From the NCBI GenBank assembly GCA_902785695.1, contig CACZZQ010000023.1, positions 1 through 60,440 on the forward strand: a DNA stretch of 60,440 nucleotides. The letters run 5' to 3'. How positions within the stretch are numbered: the first letter of the stretch is position 1; every line of letters starts with the position of its first letter. The DNA comes from an uncultured Prevotellaceae bacterium (GTDB lineage Bacteria; Bacteroidota; Bacteroidia; Bacteroidales; Bacteroidaceae). Positions 26,140-33,682 of this stretch are shown here, in pieces. The notes beneath the pieces are model-generated. The model searched no databases, was not told where the DNA came from, and saw nothing but the letters and a program-made list of their open reading frames with translations. The position numbers were made by a program, and so were the translations under genes.

Positions 26140-27453
26140 CTATGTGTTAGGTTCTATTTCTTCAATATTATACAAAAAATCGTTATAGGGATACTTCTGT
26201 ACATGGAGTTCACGCACCTTATTATATAATATAGAGCGCAACTCATCGATATTCTCCTTCTGCTTAGCAGAAATAAAGAGACAGTCGCCGTGCATCTTAC
26301 CCATCCATGTCTTCTTCAAGTCCTCCAACGAGATGTTTTCTTTCGTGGGTTCCGTCAGGTCATCTTCCTCCTGCGGTGTCCATTGATAGGCATCAATCTT
26401 ATTGAATACCACCATCGAGGGTGTCTCAGAGCATCCCAGTTCCCCAAGAGTCTGTTCCACCACGCGAATCTGCTCTTCAAAATCGGGATGCGAGATGTCC
26501 ACAACATGCACCAGCAGGTCAGCCTCGCGCACCTCATCGAGCGTGCTCTTGAAACTCTCCACAAGGTCAGAGGGTAGCTTACGGATAAACCCCACGGTAT
26601 CAGCCAAGAGAAAAGGCAGATTCTCTATTGTCACCTTTCTTACCGTTGTATCAAGGGTAGCGAAGAGTTTATTCTCTGCAAAGACATCGCTCTTCGAAAG
26701 CAGGTTCATCAGCGTTGATTTACCCACGTTGGTATAGCCCACGAGAGCCACACGAATCAGACGGCCTCGATTCTTCCTTTGGGTTGTCTTCTGCTTGTCG
26801 ATCTCCTCCAGACGCTGTTTCAGCAGGGTGATACGATGCAGGATGATACGGCGGTCCATCTCCAACTGCGTCTCACCAGGGCCACGAAGTCCCACGGTAC
26901 CCTTACCGCCACCGCCGCCAGAGCCACCACCCTGACGTTCCAAGTGAGTCCACAATCGCTGCAGTCGGGGCAGCATATAGCGATGCTGTGCCAGTTCCAC
27001 CTGCGCTTTCGCCTCAGCTGTCTGCGCACGCATGGCGAAGATGTCAAGAATGAGCGAGGTGCGGTCGAGTATCTTCACCTGCAGTTCTTTCTCTATATTA
27101 CGTATCTGCTTAGCAGTCAGTTCATCGTCAAAGATCACCATTCCTACAGGCTGTGGCATATCGGCATCGCTCTCATAGTCCTCACGATGTTCCATCGCCT
27201 CCTCGTAGGCATCCTCACACATCTTGATATAATGGCGTATCTCTTCCAACTTACCTGTTCCCACATAGGTCACGCTGCTGGGGCCGTTCACCTTCTGCGT
27301 AAAACGCTTCACGGTGCGTGCACCTGCAGTCGTTGCCAGGAATTCCAGTTCATCGAGGTATTCCTTGGTCTTTGCTTCGTCTTGTTGTCCTGTAATCAGT
27401 CCTACTAACACGGCCGTCTCGGCCTTTGCTTCGGAGATGACGAATTCTTTCAT
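26140..27453 (-). CDS. hflX: GTPase HflX
   Basis: A 437-residue ribosome-associated GTPase. The N-terminal HflX domain contains the glycine-rich loop GGGSGGGGGKGTVGLRGPGE. The G domain has GYTNVGKST near 240, DTVGFIRKLP and the NKID motif. HflX splits stalled or stressed 70S ribosomes in other bacteria. It is first in the run hflX-DUF4954-M16 peptidase. Its promoter is back to back with that of the rhamnogalacturonan lyase. Confidence 0.95.
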   Translation of the reverse strand: MKEFVISEAKAETAVLVGLITGQQDEAKTKEYLDELEFLATTAGARTVKRFTQKVNGPSSVTYVGTGKLEEIRHYIKMCEDAYEEAMEHREDYESDADMPQPVGMVIFDDELTAKQIRNIEKELQVKILDRTSLILDIFAMRAQTAEAKAQVELAQHRYMLPRLQRLWTHLERQGGGSGGGGGKGTVGLRGPGETQLEMDRRIILHRITLLKQRLEEIDKQKTTQRKNRGRLIRVALVGYTNVGKSTLMNLLSKSDVFAENKLFATLDTTVRKVTIENLPFLLADTVGFIRKLPSDLVESFKSTLDEVREADLLVHVVDISHPDFEEQIRVVEQTLGELGCSETPSMVVFNKIDAYQWTPQEEDDLTEPTKENISLEDLKKTWMGKMHGDCLFISAKQKENIDELRSILYNKVRELHVQKYPYNDFLYNIEEIEPNT

Positions 27454-27482
27454 TCAGTAATTCTATTATCGATAATTGGGTA

Positions 27483-27490
27483 CAAAAGTA
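27483..27490 (-). promoter_or_regulatory. -7 box TACTTTTG for hflX
   Basis: TACTTTTG on the minus strand, 29 bases before the hflX start. Confidence 0.6.
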
Positions 27491-27532
27491 ATAATTCTAT
27501 ACGAATTATGCAAACAATTCAAAAAAAATTAG

Positions 27533-27540
27533 TACTTTTG
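27533..27540 (+). promoter_or_regulatory. -7 box TACTTTTG for the rhamnogalacturonan lyase
   Basis: TACTTTTG on the plus strand, 25 bases before the ATG at 27566; divergent from the hflX box. Confidence 0.6.
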
Positions 27541-27565
27541 CCCCACAAAAACAAACGACTACAAC

Positions 27566-29389
27566 ATGAAACGAACTCTACTATCTATCGCATTTCCTTT
27601 GTTATGTCTCGGCATAACGGCACAAACCAATTATGATTATTCCCACCTCAGCATGGAGAAGCTCGACCGAGGTGTCATAGCTGTACGTCGGCCAGATGGC
27701 AAGGTCTTCATTTCTTGGCGTATCCTGCGAGATGACAAGAAAGGCGAGGCATTCGACATTTATCGTAACGGCGAGAAACTGAACTCCACTTCACTTACCG
27801 AAGGCGGTTCGTGGTTTATCGACGAGCACCCTATTGAGGGTGATGCCATCTACGAAGTGAGATGTAAGAAGGATGAAGGAAGATGTAAGATGGCTGAAAA
27901 CATCGGTTATCTGACGATACCACTTCAGAAACCTGAAGGTCGCTATTCTGCAAATGATGCCTCAGTGGGTGATATAGATGGTGACGGGCAGTACGAGATT
28001 ATCCTGAAATGGGAGCCTTGGAACGCCCACGACAATGCTCACGACGGCATGACCGACCCAACCCTCTTCGACTGCTACCGACTCAGCGGTGAGCTCCTCT
28101 GGCGCATCAATATGGGACGGAATATCCGCAGTGGTGCCCACTATGTGCCGTTCATCGTTTATGACCTCGATGGCGACGGACGGGCAGAACTAATGGTAAA
28201 GACCGCCGACGGCACCCGCGATGGTCAAGGTACTGTGATTGGTGACTCCGTTGCTGACTATCGCAATCCCGTTGGCCGCATTCTCTCAGGCCCAGAATAC
28301 ATCAGCATCTTCGAAGGACTCACAGGTCGTATGCTCGACACCAAGCCCTATATCCCTGAACGAGGCGAACTGAGAGCCTGGGGCGACGAACGCGGCAATC
28401 GATCGGAGCGATACCTCGCTGCGGTTGGGTACTTGGGAGGAAAACGCCCAAGCGCAATTTTCTGCCGCGGCTACTACACCCGTAGCGTATTGGCAGCATG
28501 GGATTGGGACGGCAAGGAACTGAAACAGCGCTGGGTGTTCGACACAAACAATCCCCAATGGCGTGACTATGCCGGACAGGGCAATCATAACCTGCGCGTG
28601 GCCGATGTTGACGGCGACGGCTACGACGAGATTACCTATGGTTCAATGGCAGTAGACCACGATGGCACTGGTCTTTACAACACAGGAATGGGACATGGTG
28701 ATGCCATCCATCTCGTTGCCGAACCCAAGGACAACAAACTGTACATCTGGGATTGTCATGAAAACAAACGCGACGGCTCCGAGCTGCGCGATGCCAGTAC
28801 CGGAGAGGTCATCTTCCAAATCAAAAGCCCCAGCGACGTAGGCCGTTGCATGGCTGCCGACATAGACCCCACGAATCCTGGCTGCGAGATGTGGAGTGCC
28901 GACAGTCACGGCATCCGCAACATGAAAGGTGAGGTGGTCATCAGTAAAGCCAAGGATTCCGATGACCCACAGCACAACAATTACTTGATGATGAACGGGC
29001 GGTGGCTCTCAATGAACTTCGGCATCTGGTGGGACGGCGACCTGTTACGCGAGCTGCTGGATCGCGAGACGGTGACGAAATACGACTGGGAAAATCATCA
29101 GATAGTCAATATCGAACGCTTCGACGGACAATTCAACAACGGCACGAAGTCGAATCCATGTCTTGCTGCTGATATTCTGGGCGACTGGCGTGAAGAGGTG
29201 CTCATCCGCAACCGGGAGTCAACGGAGCTGCGCATCTACGTATCCACCATCCCCACACCCTACCGCATCAACTGCCTGATGCAGGACATACCCTACCGAC
29301 TTTCAGTAGCCACCCAGAACGTAGGCTACAATCAGCCTTCGGAATCCGGCTACTACATAGGTTCCGACAAGACTGACTATCTGAAATAA
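27566..29389 (+). CDS. Rhamnogalacturonan lyase, PL11-like
   Basis: A 607-residue secreted lyase with signal peptide MKRTLLSIAFPLLCLGITAQ. An N-terminal sandwich domain (YDYSHLSMEKLDRGVIAVR) is followed by an eight-bladed propeller. Its blades repeat calcium-type loops such as DIDGDGQYE, DLDGDGRAE and DVDGDGYDE. This fits the PL11 YesW/YesX family, which cleaves the rhamnogalacturonan-I backbone of pectin. Length is normal. Residues near 100-110 (RCKKDEGRCKMAEN) are encoded by a 7 bp periodic repeat inserted in frame. Together with the PL9 genes at 55-60 kb it points to pectin use. Confidence 0.92.
   Translation: MKRTLLSIAFPLLCLGITAQTNYDYSHLSMEKLDRGVIAVRRPDGKVFISWRILRDDKKGEAFDIYRNGEKLNSTSLTEGGSWFIDEHPIEGDAIYEVRCKKDEGRCKMAENIGYLTIPLQKPEGRYSANDASVGDIDGDGQYEIILKWEPWNAHDNAHDGMTDPTLFDCYRLSGELLWRINMGRNIRSGAHYVPFIVYDLDGDGRAELMVKTADGTRDGQGTVIGDSVADYRNPVGRILSGPEYISIFEGLTGRMLDTKPYIPERGELRAWGDERGNRSERYLAAVGYLGGKRPSAIFCRGYYTRSVLAAWDWDGKELKQRWVFDTNNPQWRDYAGQGNHNLRVADVDGDGYDEITYGSMAVDHDGTGLYNTGMGHGDAIHLVAEPKDNKLYIWDCHENKRDGSELRDASTGEVIFQIKSPSDVGRCMAADIDPTNPGCEMWSADSHGIRNMKGEVVISKAKDSDDPQHNNYLMMNGRWLSMNFGIWWDGDLLRELLDRETVTKYDWENHQIVNIERFDGQFNNGTKSNPCLAADILGDWREEVLIRNRESTELRIYVSTIPTPYRINCLMQDIPYRLSVATQNVGYNQPSESGYYIGSDKTDYLK
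27860..27894 (+). repeat. 7 bp periodic repeat inside the lyase gene
   Basis: Five successive heptamers (AGATGTA, AGAAGGA, TGAAGGA, AGATGTA, AGATGGC) keep the frame open. A related sequence on the opposite strand lies at 47512-47539. Confidence 0.6.
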
Positions 29390-29406
29390 AGCGGTGTGAT
29401 GGGAAA

Positions 29407-29886
29407 TCAATCGTCTATATCTACCATATCCATCACAGGCAACTGACGCTCAAAGGCAGAGTGGAACGAAATCAACGTCTGCGAACTGCTGAGTCCCAGA
29501 GGCTGCAACTTGTCGTGGATAATGGTGAGCAGATGATGATTATTCTGTGCGTATATCTTGATGAACATATCGAAATTGCCCGTGGTATAATGGCACTCGG
29601 TCACCTCGGGAATCTTCTCCAATTCCTCTACCACACGGTCAAAACTCTCAGGATTCTTCAGATTCAGTCCTATGAAAGCACAGGTTTCATAACCCACTTT
29701 CTCCGGATCAATCAGGAACTGAGAACCCTTCAGAATACCCATGTTGGTCAGTTTCTGAATACGCTGATGAATGGCTGCACCACTCACGTCACAAGCACGA
29801 GCCACTTCCAAGAAAGGGATTCGTGCATCAGCAGAGACAAGTTTCAGTATCTGCTTATCAAGTCTGTCAAGTCTTTCTTTTGCCAT
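29407..29886 (-). CDS. Lrp/AsnC-family regulator
   Basis: A 159-residue regulator. The N-terminal helix-turn-helix is LDKQILKLVSADARIPFLEVARACDVSGAAIHQRIQKL, then an alpha/beta RAM ligand domain with EVTECHYTTGNFDMFIKIYAQN. Such proteins sense amino acids or related metabolites as oligomers. It is last in a minus-strand run behind exbB and two exbD genes, 30 bases after the second exbD, across a T-rich low-complexity gap. Targets unknown. Confidence 0.9.
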   Translation of the reverse strand: MAKERLDRLDKQILKLVSADARIPFLEVARACDVSGAAIHQRIQKLTNMGILKGSQFLIDPEKVGYETCAFIGLNLKNPESFDRVVEELEKIPEVTECHYTTGNFDMFIKIYAQNNHHLLTIIHDKLQPLGLSSSQTLISFHSAFERQLPVMDMVDIDD

Positions 29887-29916
29887 ATTTTTGTTTTTAT
29901 TTATTTGTTTACTTTT

Positions 29917-30384
29917 TTACCTTTTTACTTTTTCCGTTGCCGAATAGTTGACCTTCAATGCAAACGACTGCTGCAACATCTGTTTGATCTCGGCAATCAT
30001 ACCGAAGGGGACATCTCGGTCGGCCTTGATGGAAACGGTCATGCGAGGTTTGTCATCATCATTCATTCTTGCCCGCTCGGCCTCTACAAAAGCCTTAATG
30101 TCGGCCATAGTAGCCAGACGGTTGTTGAGCTGAACATAAAAGCTGTCAGCAGGCTGGCCTGGCACACGACCTACGTAGATATAACTAACAGAGGATTTGT
30201 GAGTCAGCTTCTGCACCTCAGTACCCTGAGGCACATCATAGCGCACCTGCAGGTCAACATCCCTCATATGGGTGACGATCATGAAGAAGAACAGTACGGT
30301 GAATATCAAGTCGGGCAAGGCCGCTGTATTCAACCCTGGCATCTCACGCTTACGCTTTCTGCGAAATACACCCTTCTTCATCAC
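29917..30384 (-). CDS. exbD: ExbD-like biopolymer transport protein (second of two)
   Basis: A 155-residue ExbD/TolR-type protein. A short basic cytoplasmic N-terminus (RRKRKREMPGLNTAALPD) leads into one membrane helix with the conserved aspartate in LNTAALPDLIFTVLFFFMIV. A periplasmic domain follows. With ExbB it forms a proton-driven motor for TonB-type transport. The last codons, encoding EKVKR, fall in a T-rich imperfect repeat at the junction with the Lrp gene. Confidence 0.9.
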   Translation of the reverse strand: MMKKGVFRRKRKREMPGLNTAALPDLIFTVLFFFMIVTHMRDVDLQVRYDVPQGTEVQKLTHKSSVSYIYVGRVPGQPADSFYVQLNNRLATMADIKAFVEAERARMNDDDKPRMTVSIKADRDVPFGMIAEIKQMLQQSFALKVNYSATEKVKR

Positions 30385-30412
30385 TCACTTCTCACTCATC
30401 ACTTCTCTCGCT
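30380..30412 (-). repeat. Degenerate CACTCA-type repeat at the exbD/exbD junction
   Basis: Imperfect 7-8 base units of the form TCACTTC/TCACTCA cover the end of the first exbD and the start of the second. Confidence 0.4.
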
Positions 30413-30967
30413 GATACGCTGCGGATAGACCATTGCGATAGCATCGCGCTGCTCAGCATTACACTGAGTATAAGTACGATGGAACTGGCTTTGGGCCAAT
30501 CCATTGCGTAAACGATTATAGCCTGCCACAACAGCATTCTGCATCTGGAAATAGGCATCGTAGGTAGCCATAGGACTAACTTCTACGATGATGACATGAC
30601 GGTCGCTCACCTTGCAGCGTCCCAAGAGATGCACCTCGCGCTCGCTCATCTCAGGCAATGTGGGGTCGTCAGTACTGTTGGCCACAAACTCCTCCACGCG
30701 TTTTGAAAGTTCTTCAACCTTGAGCGGTTCATCATTACAGGTGAGCACGTTGTCGGCACTGAGTTTTAGGCAAAGGGCATTGCGCTGCTTGACGATGAGT
30801 TCCTCTTCTTGCTGCGTCTGATTCTCTGGAGGGGGTAACTGTCTCGGCAAGCCCCAGTCAGTATCCATAGAAGAGGTCACGAGGAAGAATATCAACAGCA
30901 TAAACGATATATCGGCTGTCGATGTAGTGTCCAAACCTGGCATCTTTCTTTCTCTCCTCGCAAACAT
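30392..30967 (-). CDS. exbD: ExbD-like biopolymer transport protein (first of two)
   Basis: A 191-residue ExbD-type protein with basic N-terminus RRERKMPGLDTTSTAD and a single membrane helix with the conserved aspartate (TADISFMLLIFFLVTSSMDT). It is longer than its neighbour, with an extended periplasmic domain. Two unequal ExbD proteins with one ExbB are common in Bacteroidetes. It is 12 bases downstream of the small membrane protein at 30980. Confidence 0.9.
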   Translation of the reverse strand: MFARRERKMPGLDTTSTADISFMLLIFFLVTSSMDTDWGLPRQLPPPENQTQQEEELIVKQRNALCLKLSADNVLTCNDEPLKVEELSKRVEEFVANSTDDPTLPEMSEREVHLLGRCKVSDRHVIIVEVSPMATYDAYFQMQNAVVAGYNRLRNGLAQSQFHRTYTQCNAEQRDAIAMVYPQRISERSDE

Positions 30968-30979
30968 CAGGAATCCAGG

Positions 30980-31081
30980 CTAATCGTTATGGGTGGTAAA
31001 TTGATGAACAAACGACCAAATAACCAAGCCTACTATGAGACCCAGCATCAAATAAATAATATAGAGCAGAACGTCAACCAT
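30980..31081 (-). CDS. Small 33-residue membrane protein between exbB and exbD
   Basis: A short frame reads MVDVLLYIIYLMLGLIVGLV and continues IWSFVHQFTTHND. It is a single hydrophobic helix with a short polar tail. It sits in the gap between exbB and the first exbD on the same strand, 36 bases after exbB and 12 bases before exbD, and fills most of it. It may be a small subunit of the ExbB/ExbD motor. No homology search was possible; support is position, strand and composition. Confidence 0.6.
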   Translation of the reverse strand: MVDVLLYIIYLMLGLIVGLVIWSFVHQFTTHND

Positions 31082-31116
31082 AATCAATGATATACTCTTA
31101 ATGCGGTAGCAAATTA

Positions 31117-31140
31117 TTCACTTTTCACTCTTCACTTTTA
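31117..31140 (-). repeat. 7 bp repeat covering the exbB stop
   Basis: TTCACTT, TTCACTC and TTCACTT follow each other exactly. On the coding strand they encode the last residues and the stop of exbB. Confidence 0.6.
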
Positions 31141-31945
31141 CTTTAGAAAAGATGTCCATCAGGTTGATAGCACCCTCTTCCATCTGAATAGTCAGACGGT
31201 CGATGCGAGAGTTCACGAAATTGTAAAACACCTGCAGGATAAGTGCCACGATGATACCAAAGATAGTAGTTATCAGGGCCACCTTCATACCCTCAGCTAC
31301 GATAGTAGGACTGATGTCGCCCTCGGTCTGAATATGGTCGAAAGCCATCACCATACCGATGACAGTACCCAAAAAGCCCAATGAGGGAGCAATGGCAATA
31401 CAAAGCTTTATCCAGGTACAGCCTCGCTCCAAACGTGAAGTTAGCACGGTGCCGTAGCTGACGATGCTGCGCTCTATGTCTTCGGCAGGCTCGTTGATAT
31501 GCATCAGGCCCTGATAGCACACACTGGCCACAGGACCTCGCGTATTGCGGCAGATAGTCTTGGCCCCCTCGATATCGCCCATCTCCACCTTCTTCTCGAT
31601 ATCAGAGAGCAATTTCTTGGTGTTGATTTCAGAACGTGTCAGATAGATGATTCGTTCGATACACAATGCCAAACCAAGTATCAAGGCAAAGGCAACAAGC
31701 GACATAAAGCGCGGATTACCCTCAATGAATTTGTTCTTCAACTGTTGGTGCATCCCTATTTCCGTGGCAGCCATCTCGGCCAGTTCCGCCATATCCTCGT
31801 CGCCAATCATCTCTTCAACAGAGACTTCAGCAGCACTACTGTCTATTACCTCTGTATCGTTGACATTCAGAGAGTCCTGCGCATTGACTGAATGCCCTGC
31901 CAGCGTAAAAACAGTAAGAAGCAGGGCAACTATACATCTTTTCAT
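31118..31945 (-). CDS. exbB: MotA/TolQ/ExbB proton channel protein
   Basis: A 275-residue channel subunit. It has an N-terminal signal peptide (MKRCIVALLLTVFTLAGHSVNA) and an acidic periplasmic segment. Three membrane helices follow: near 79-101 (RFMSLVAFALILGLALCIE), the signature ACTWIKLCIAIAPSLGFLGTV-like helix, and ALITTIFGIIVALILQVFYNFV. It leads the run exbB-small ORF-exbD-exbD-lrp. Its upstream region carries three 20 bp palindromic units, so the run may be controlled through them. Confidence 0.92.
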   Translation of the reverse strand: MKRCIVALLLTVFTLAGHSVNAQDSLNVNDTEVIDSSAAEVSVEEMIGDEDMAELAEMAATEIGMHQQLKNKFIEGNPRFMSLVAFALILGLALCIERIIYLTRSEINTKKLLSDIEKKVEMGDIEGAKTICRNTRGPVASVCYQGLMHINEPAEDIERSIVSYGTVLTSRLERGCTWIKLCIAIAPSLGFLGTVIGMVMAFDHIQTEGDISPTIVAEGMKVALITTIFGIIVALILQVFYNFVNSRIDRLTIQMEEGAINLMDIFSKVKVKSEK

Positions 31946-31993
31946 CCGTTCTTATTACAAAAATCGATTTCTGAGTTTCTTTATTTCAAATTA

Positions 31994-32053
31994 AATTATA
32001 GCTATAATTATAAAATTACAGCTATTTTTTGCAAATTATAGCTATAATTCATA
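31994..32053. repeat. Array B: three contiguous 20 bp palindromic units upstream of exbB
   Basis: The 16 bp perfect palindrome AATTATAGCTATAATT at 31994-32009 recurs at 32034-32049. A degenerate copy begins exactly midway at 32014 (AATTACAGCT). The third unit covers the stop codon of the FimB-like gene. The array starts 49 bases upstream of exbB. Confidence 0.9.
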
Positions 32054-33010
32054 ATGGTTGATGCCAGCCCATGTTGTATCAACCTTCACAACAAACGATG
32101 TAGTGCCATCTTTGGTCTCATTCTCGTTACCGTTCTCGCCATCATCTCCTCCTGTATGAATCTCTGGATCGTCACTACCGTCGGTAAAAAAGTAAGCAGA
32201 ACAATCGGAAATCTCAGCATGGACAATAGGAATCGGATAAGTCTTCGTTTTCAAAACTTTACCATTATTGTTATATGCAGTAACAGCTAGCTCTATTTCA
32301 TTTGTACTATTTGAGCGTTTAAAGGTATACAACTCTACAGACAAAGGCTGCCCCACCATTGAATCAACAACATTAATTGACATTGTCAAGGTACCACCGG
32401 GAAAACCGAAGCCATCAAGCAAGTTCAGCGTTTGGCTTCCACCTTTACATTGGAAAGTCATTCTCTTCACTTCCTGAGGTACCACGTCTTCGGTACAAAA
32501 ACGAATCAACGAAGTAGCCCTATTCAGCATCAGCTCTACTTCCTGCCCTTTATCCCCAACCACTATATTCTTATAAGCATAGAAAACATCAGAGCAGTCA
32601 TCATTGGTAAACATTTCGTACCTTATTGGATTAGTATGAAACTCTGGCTCTTTATTCAAACTATGGGCCAGGACGACAACTTGATAGGTCCCGGCAGCCA
32701 ACTCCACACTGGCAGTACCGCAACTCTTATCGTCCACATTCTGCTTAATCTTTTTTACGCTCTTATACGAACTATCAAATATTTCAAACTGTAATGTTTT
32801 CCAGGGCAGCGAGTTCTCTGCAGCCCTTGTCACATCAACTCTTAAGACAAGAGTAACCTTCGATACCGTACTGTCTCCCTGATTGGTTTCCTGTTGGGAT
32901 TCCTCCGTTGTCTTGGAACCGTCCTCATCAAAGACAGCCTTTTCACAAGATGTCAGCCCAGAGAGAGCCGACATCGCTATAGCAAATAACGTAAACCTAA
33001 TCGCCTTCAT
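32042..33010 (-). CDS. FimB/Mfa2-like fimbrial lipoprotein
   Basis: A 322-residue lipoprotein from the chosen start at 33010 (MKAIRFTLFAIAMSALSGLT, lipid Cys22). The mature protein begins with a linker, then a beta-sandwich with VSKVTLVLRVDVTRAAENSLPWKTLQFEIFD, and a second domain with MLNRATSLIRFCTEDVV. This resembles FimB/Mfa2 anchor subunits of Bacteroidales fimbriae. The frame stays open upstream, but that part (MRTRVRLPPAP...) is the antisense reading of the tmRNA 3' end and its repeat, so it is not coding. An alternative ATG at 33016 adds two residues. No -7 box is seen. Confidence 0.75.
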   Translation of the reverse strand: MKAIRFTLFAIAMSALSGLTSCEKAVFDEDGSKTTEESQQETNQGDSTVSKVTLVLRVDVTRAAENSLPWKTLQFEIFDSSYKSVKKIKQNVDDKSCGTASVELAAGTYQVVVLAHSLNKEPEFHTNPIRYEMFTNDDCSDVFYAYKNIVVGDKGQEVELMLNRATSLIRFCTEDVVPQEVKRMTFQCKGGSQTLNLLDGFGFPGGTLTMSINVVDSMVGQPLSVELYTFKRSNSTNEIELAVTAYNNNGKVLKTKTYPIPIVHAEISDCSAYFFTDGSDDPEIHTGGDDGENGNENETKDGTTSFVVKVDTTWAGINHYEL

Positions 33011-33023
33011 AATCATTACGTTT

Positions 33024-33042
33024 GTGGAGCTGGAGGGAGTCG
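33024..33042. repeat. 19 bp direct copy of the tmRNA 3' end
   Basis: GTGGAGCTGGAGGGAGTCG is identical to 33112-33130, which is the acceptor/T-arm end of ssrA. The two are 88 bases apart. It looks like an attachment-site duplication left by an integrated element that has since been lost. Confidence 0.75.
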
Positions 33043-33112
33043 CGCTCGGCCCGAAGGGACGCTTTGCTTGCAAAGAACCCTCACGAGGGTGAGACCCCTC
33101 TGCGTAACATCG

Positions 33113-33510
33113 TGGAGCTGGAGGGAGTCGAACCCTCGTCCGCACAAGGAAACCATACGCTTTCTACACGCTTATCTTGGACTTCATTTTCGTGCTGCGA
33201 CAAGACCCAAGCCACCAATCACAACCTTATCCCCTGAATTTCATCACAGCATCGGGGCCTGCTGAGACTATTTCCGATTTAACCTGCGCCGCTTGATCTT
33301 CGGATTCGGAACCACATCCTTGGAGCGACGTCCCGTTCCCTCACCTTGTAAGGGAATTAAGCCAGTAATCTACTATACTTCGATTAGGCAGCGAGAGCAT
33401 ACTCGTTGTTGCCAATTAATTTTCCTACAGAAGAGATTTAGGAGCCTCCCATAGCCCAGCTCCGCGTGCTTACGTACCATCTCGGCTTGCCGTCAAATCC
33501 AGTCAACCCC
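33113..33510 (-). ncRNA. ssrA: tmRNA
   Basis: The minus-strand RNA begins GGGGTTGACTGG and ends CGACTCCCTCCAGCTCCA. The 7 bp acceptor stem forms with G-U pairs, and a T-arm (GTTCGACTC) is present. CCA is not encoded. About 398 nucleotides. The tag frame at 33387-33413 (minus) encodes GNNEYALAA followed by TAA at 33384-33386. The frame is open a few codons further upstream, so the exact resume codon is inferred from the usual Bacteroidetes tag length. It rescues stalled ribosomes with SmpB. Confidence 0.95.
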
Positions 33511-33558
33511 ATAAGTAGCAACCGTCTTTTAAACATACAGAAAAGTGGTACTGCGATG

Positions 33559-33566
33559 CAAAGGTA
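33559..33566 (-). promoter_or_regulatory. -7 box TACCTTTG for ssrA
   Basis: TACCTTTG on the minus strand, about 49 bases upstream of the mature 5' end at 33510, leaving a leader for RNase P to remove. Confidence 0.65.
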
Positions 33567-33610
33567 TAAAAAAAAAAGCAAATTAACAACGGAAAACAAT
33601 ATTTTTTTCA

Positions 33611-33618
33611 TACCTTTG
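33611..33618 (+). promoter_or_regulatory. -7 box TACCTTTG for the polysaccharide locus
   Basis: TACCTTTG on the plus strand, 64 bases before the ATG at 33683. It likely drives the long plus-strand run of capsule genes. Confidence 0.65.
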
Positions 33619-33682
33619 CAATAATTTTGCCGTTAGGCAGTTTAAAATATTGTATTAATACGCTAAAAATATTATAAAACGC

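Noticed and set aside
33011-33145. N-terminal extension of the FimB-like gene (MRTRVRLPPAP...)
   Set aside because: This is a reading of the tmRNA T-arm and its duplicated copy. The real signal peptide starts at 33010.
33113-33200. A tRNA gene at the GTTCGACTC T-arm
   Set aside because: The T-arm and acceptor belong to the tmRNA, whose 5' half is present at 33510. No separate tRNA fold was found, and I saw no other tRNA or rRNA in the window.
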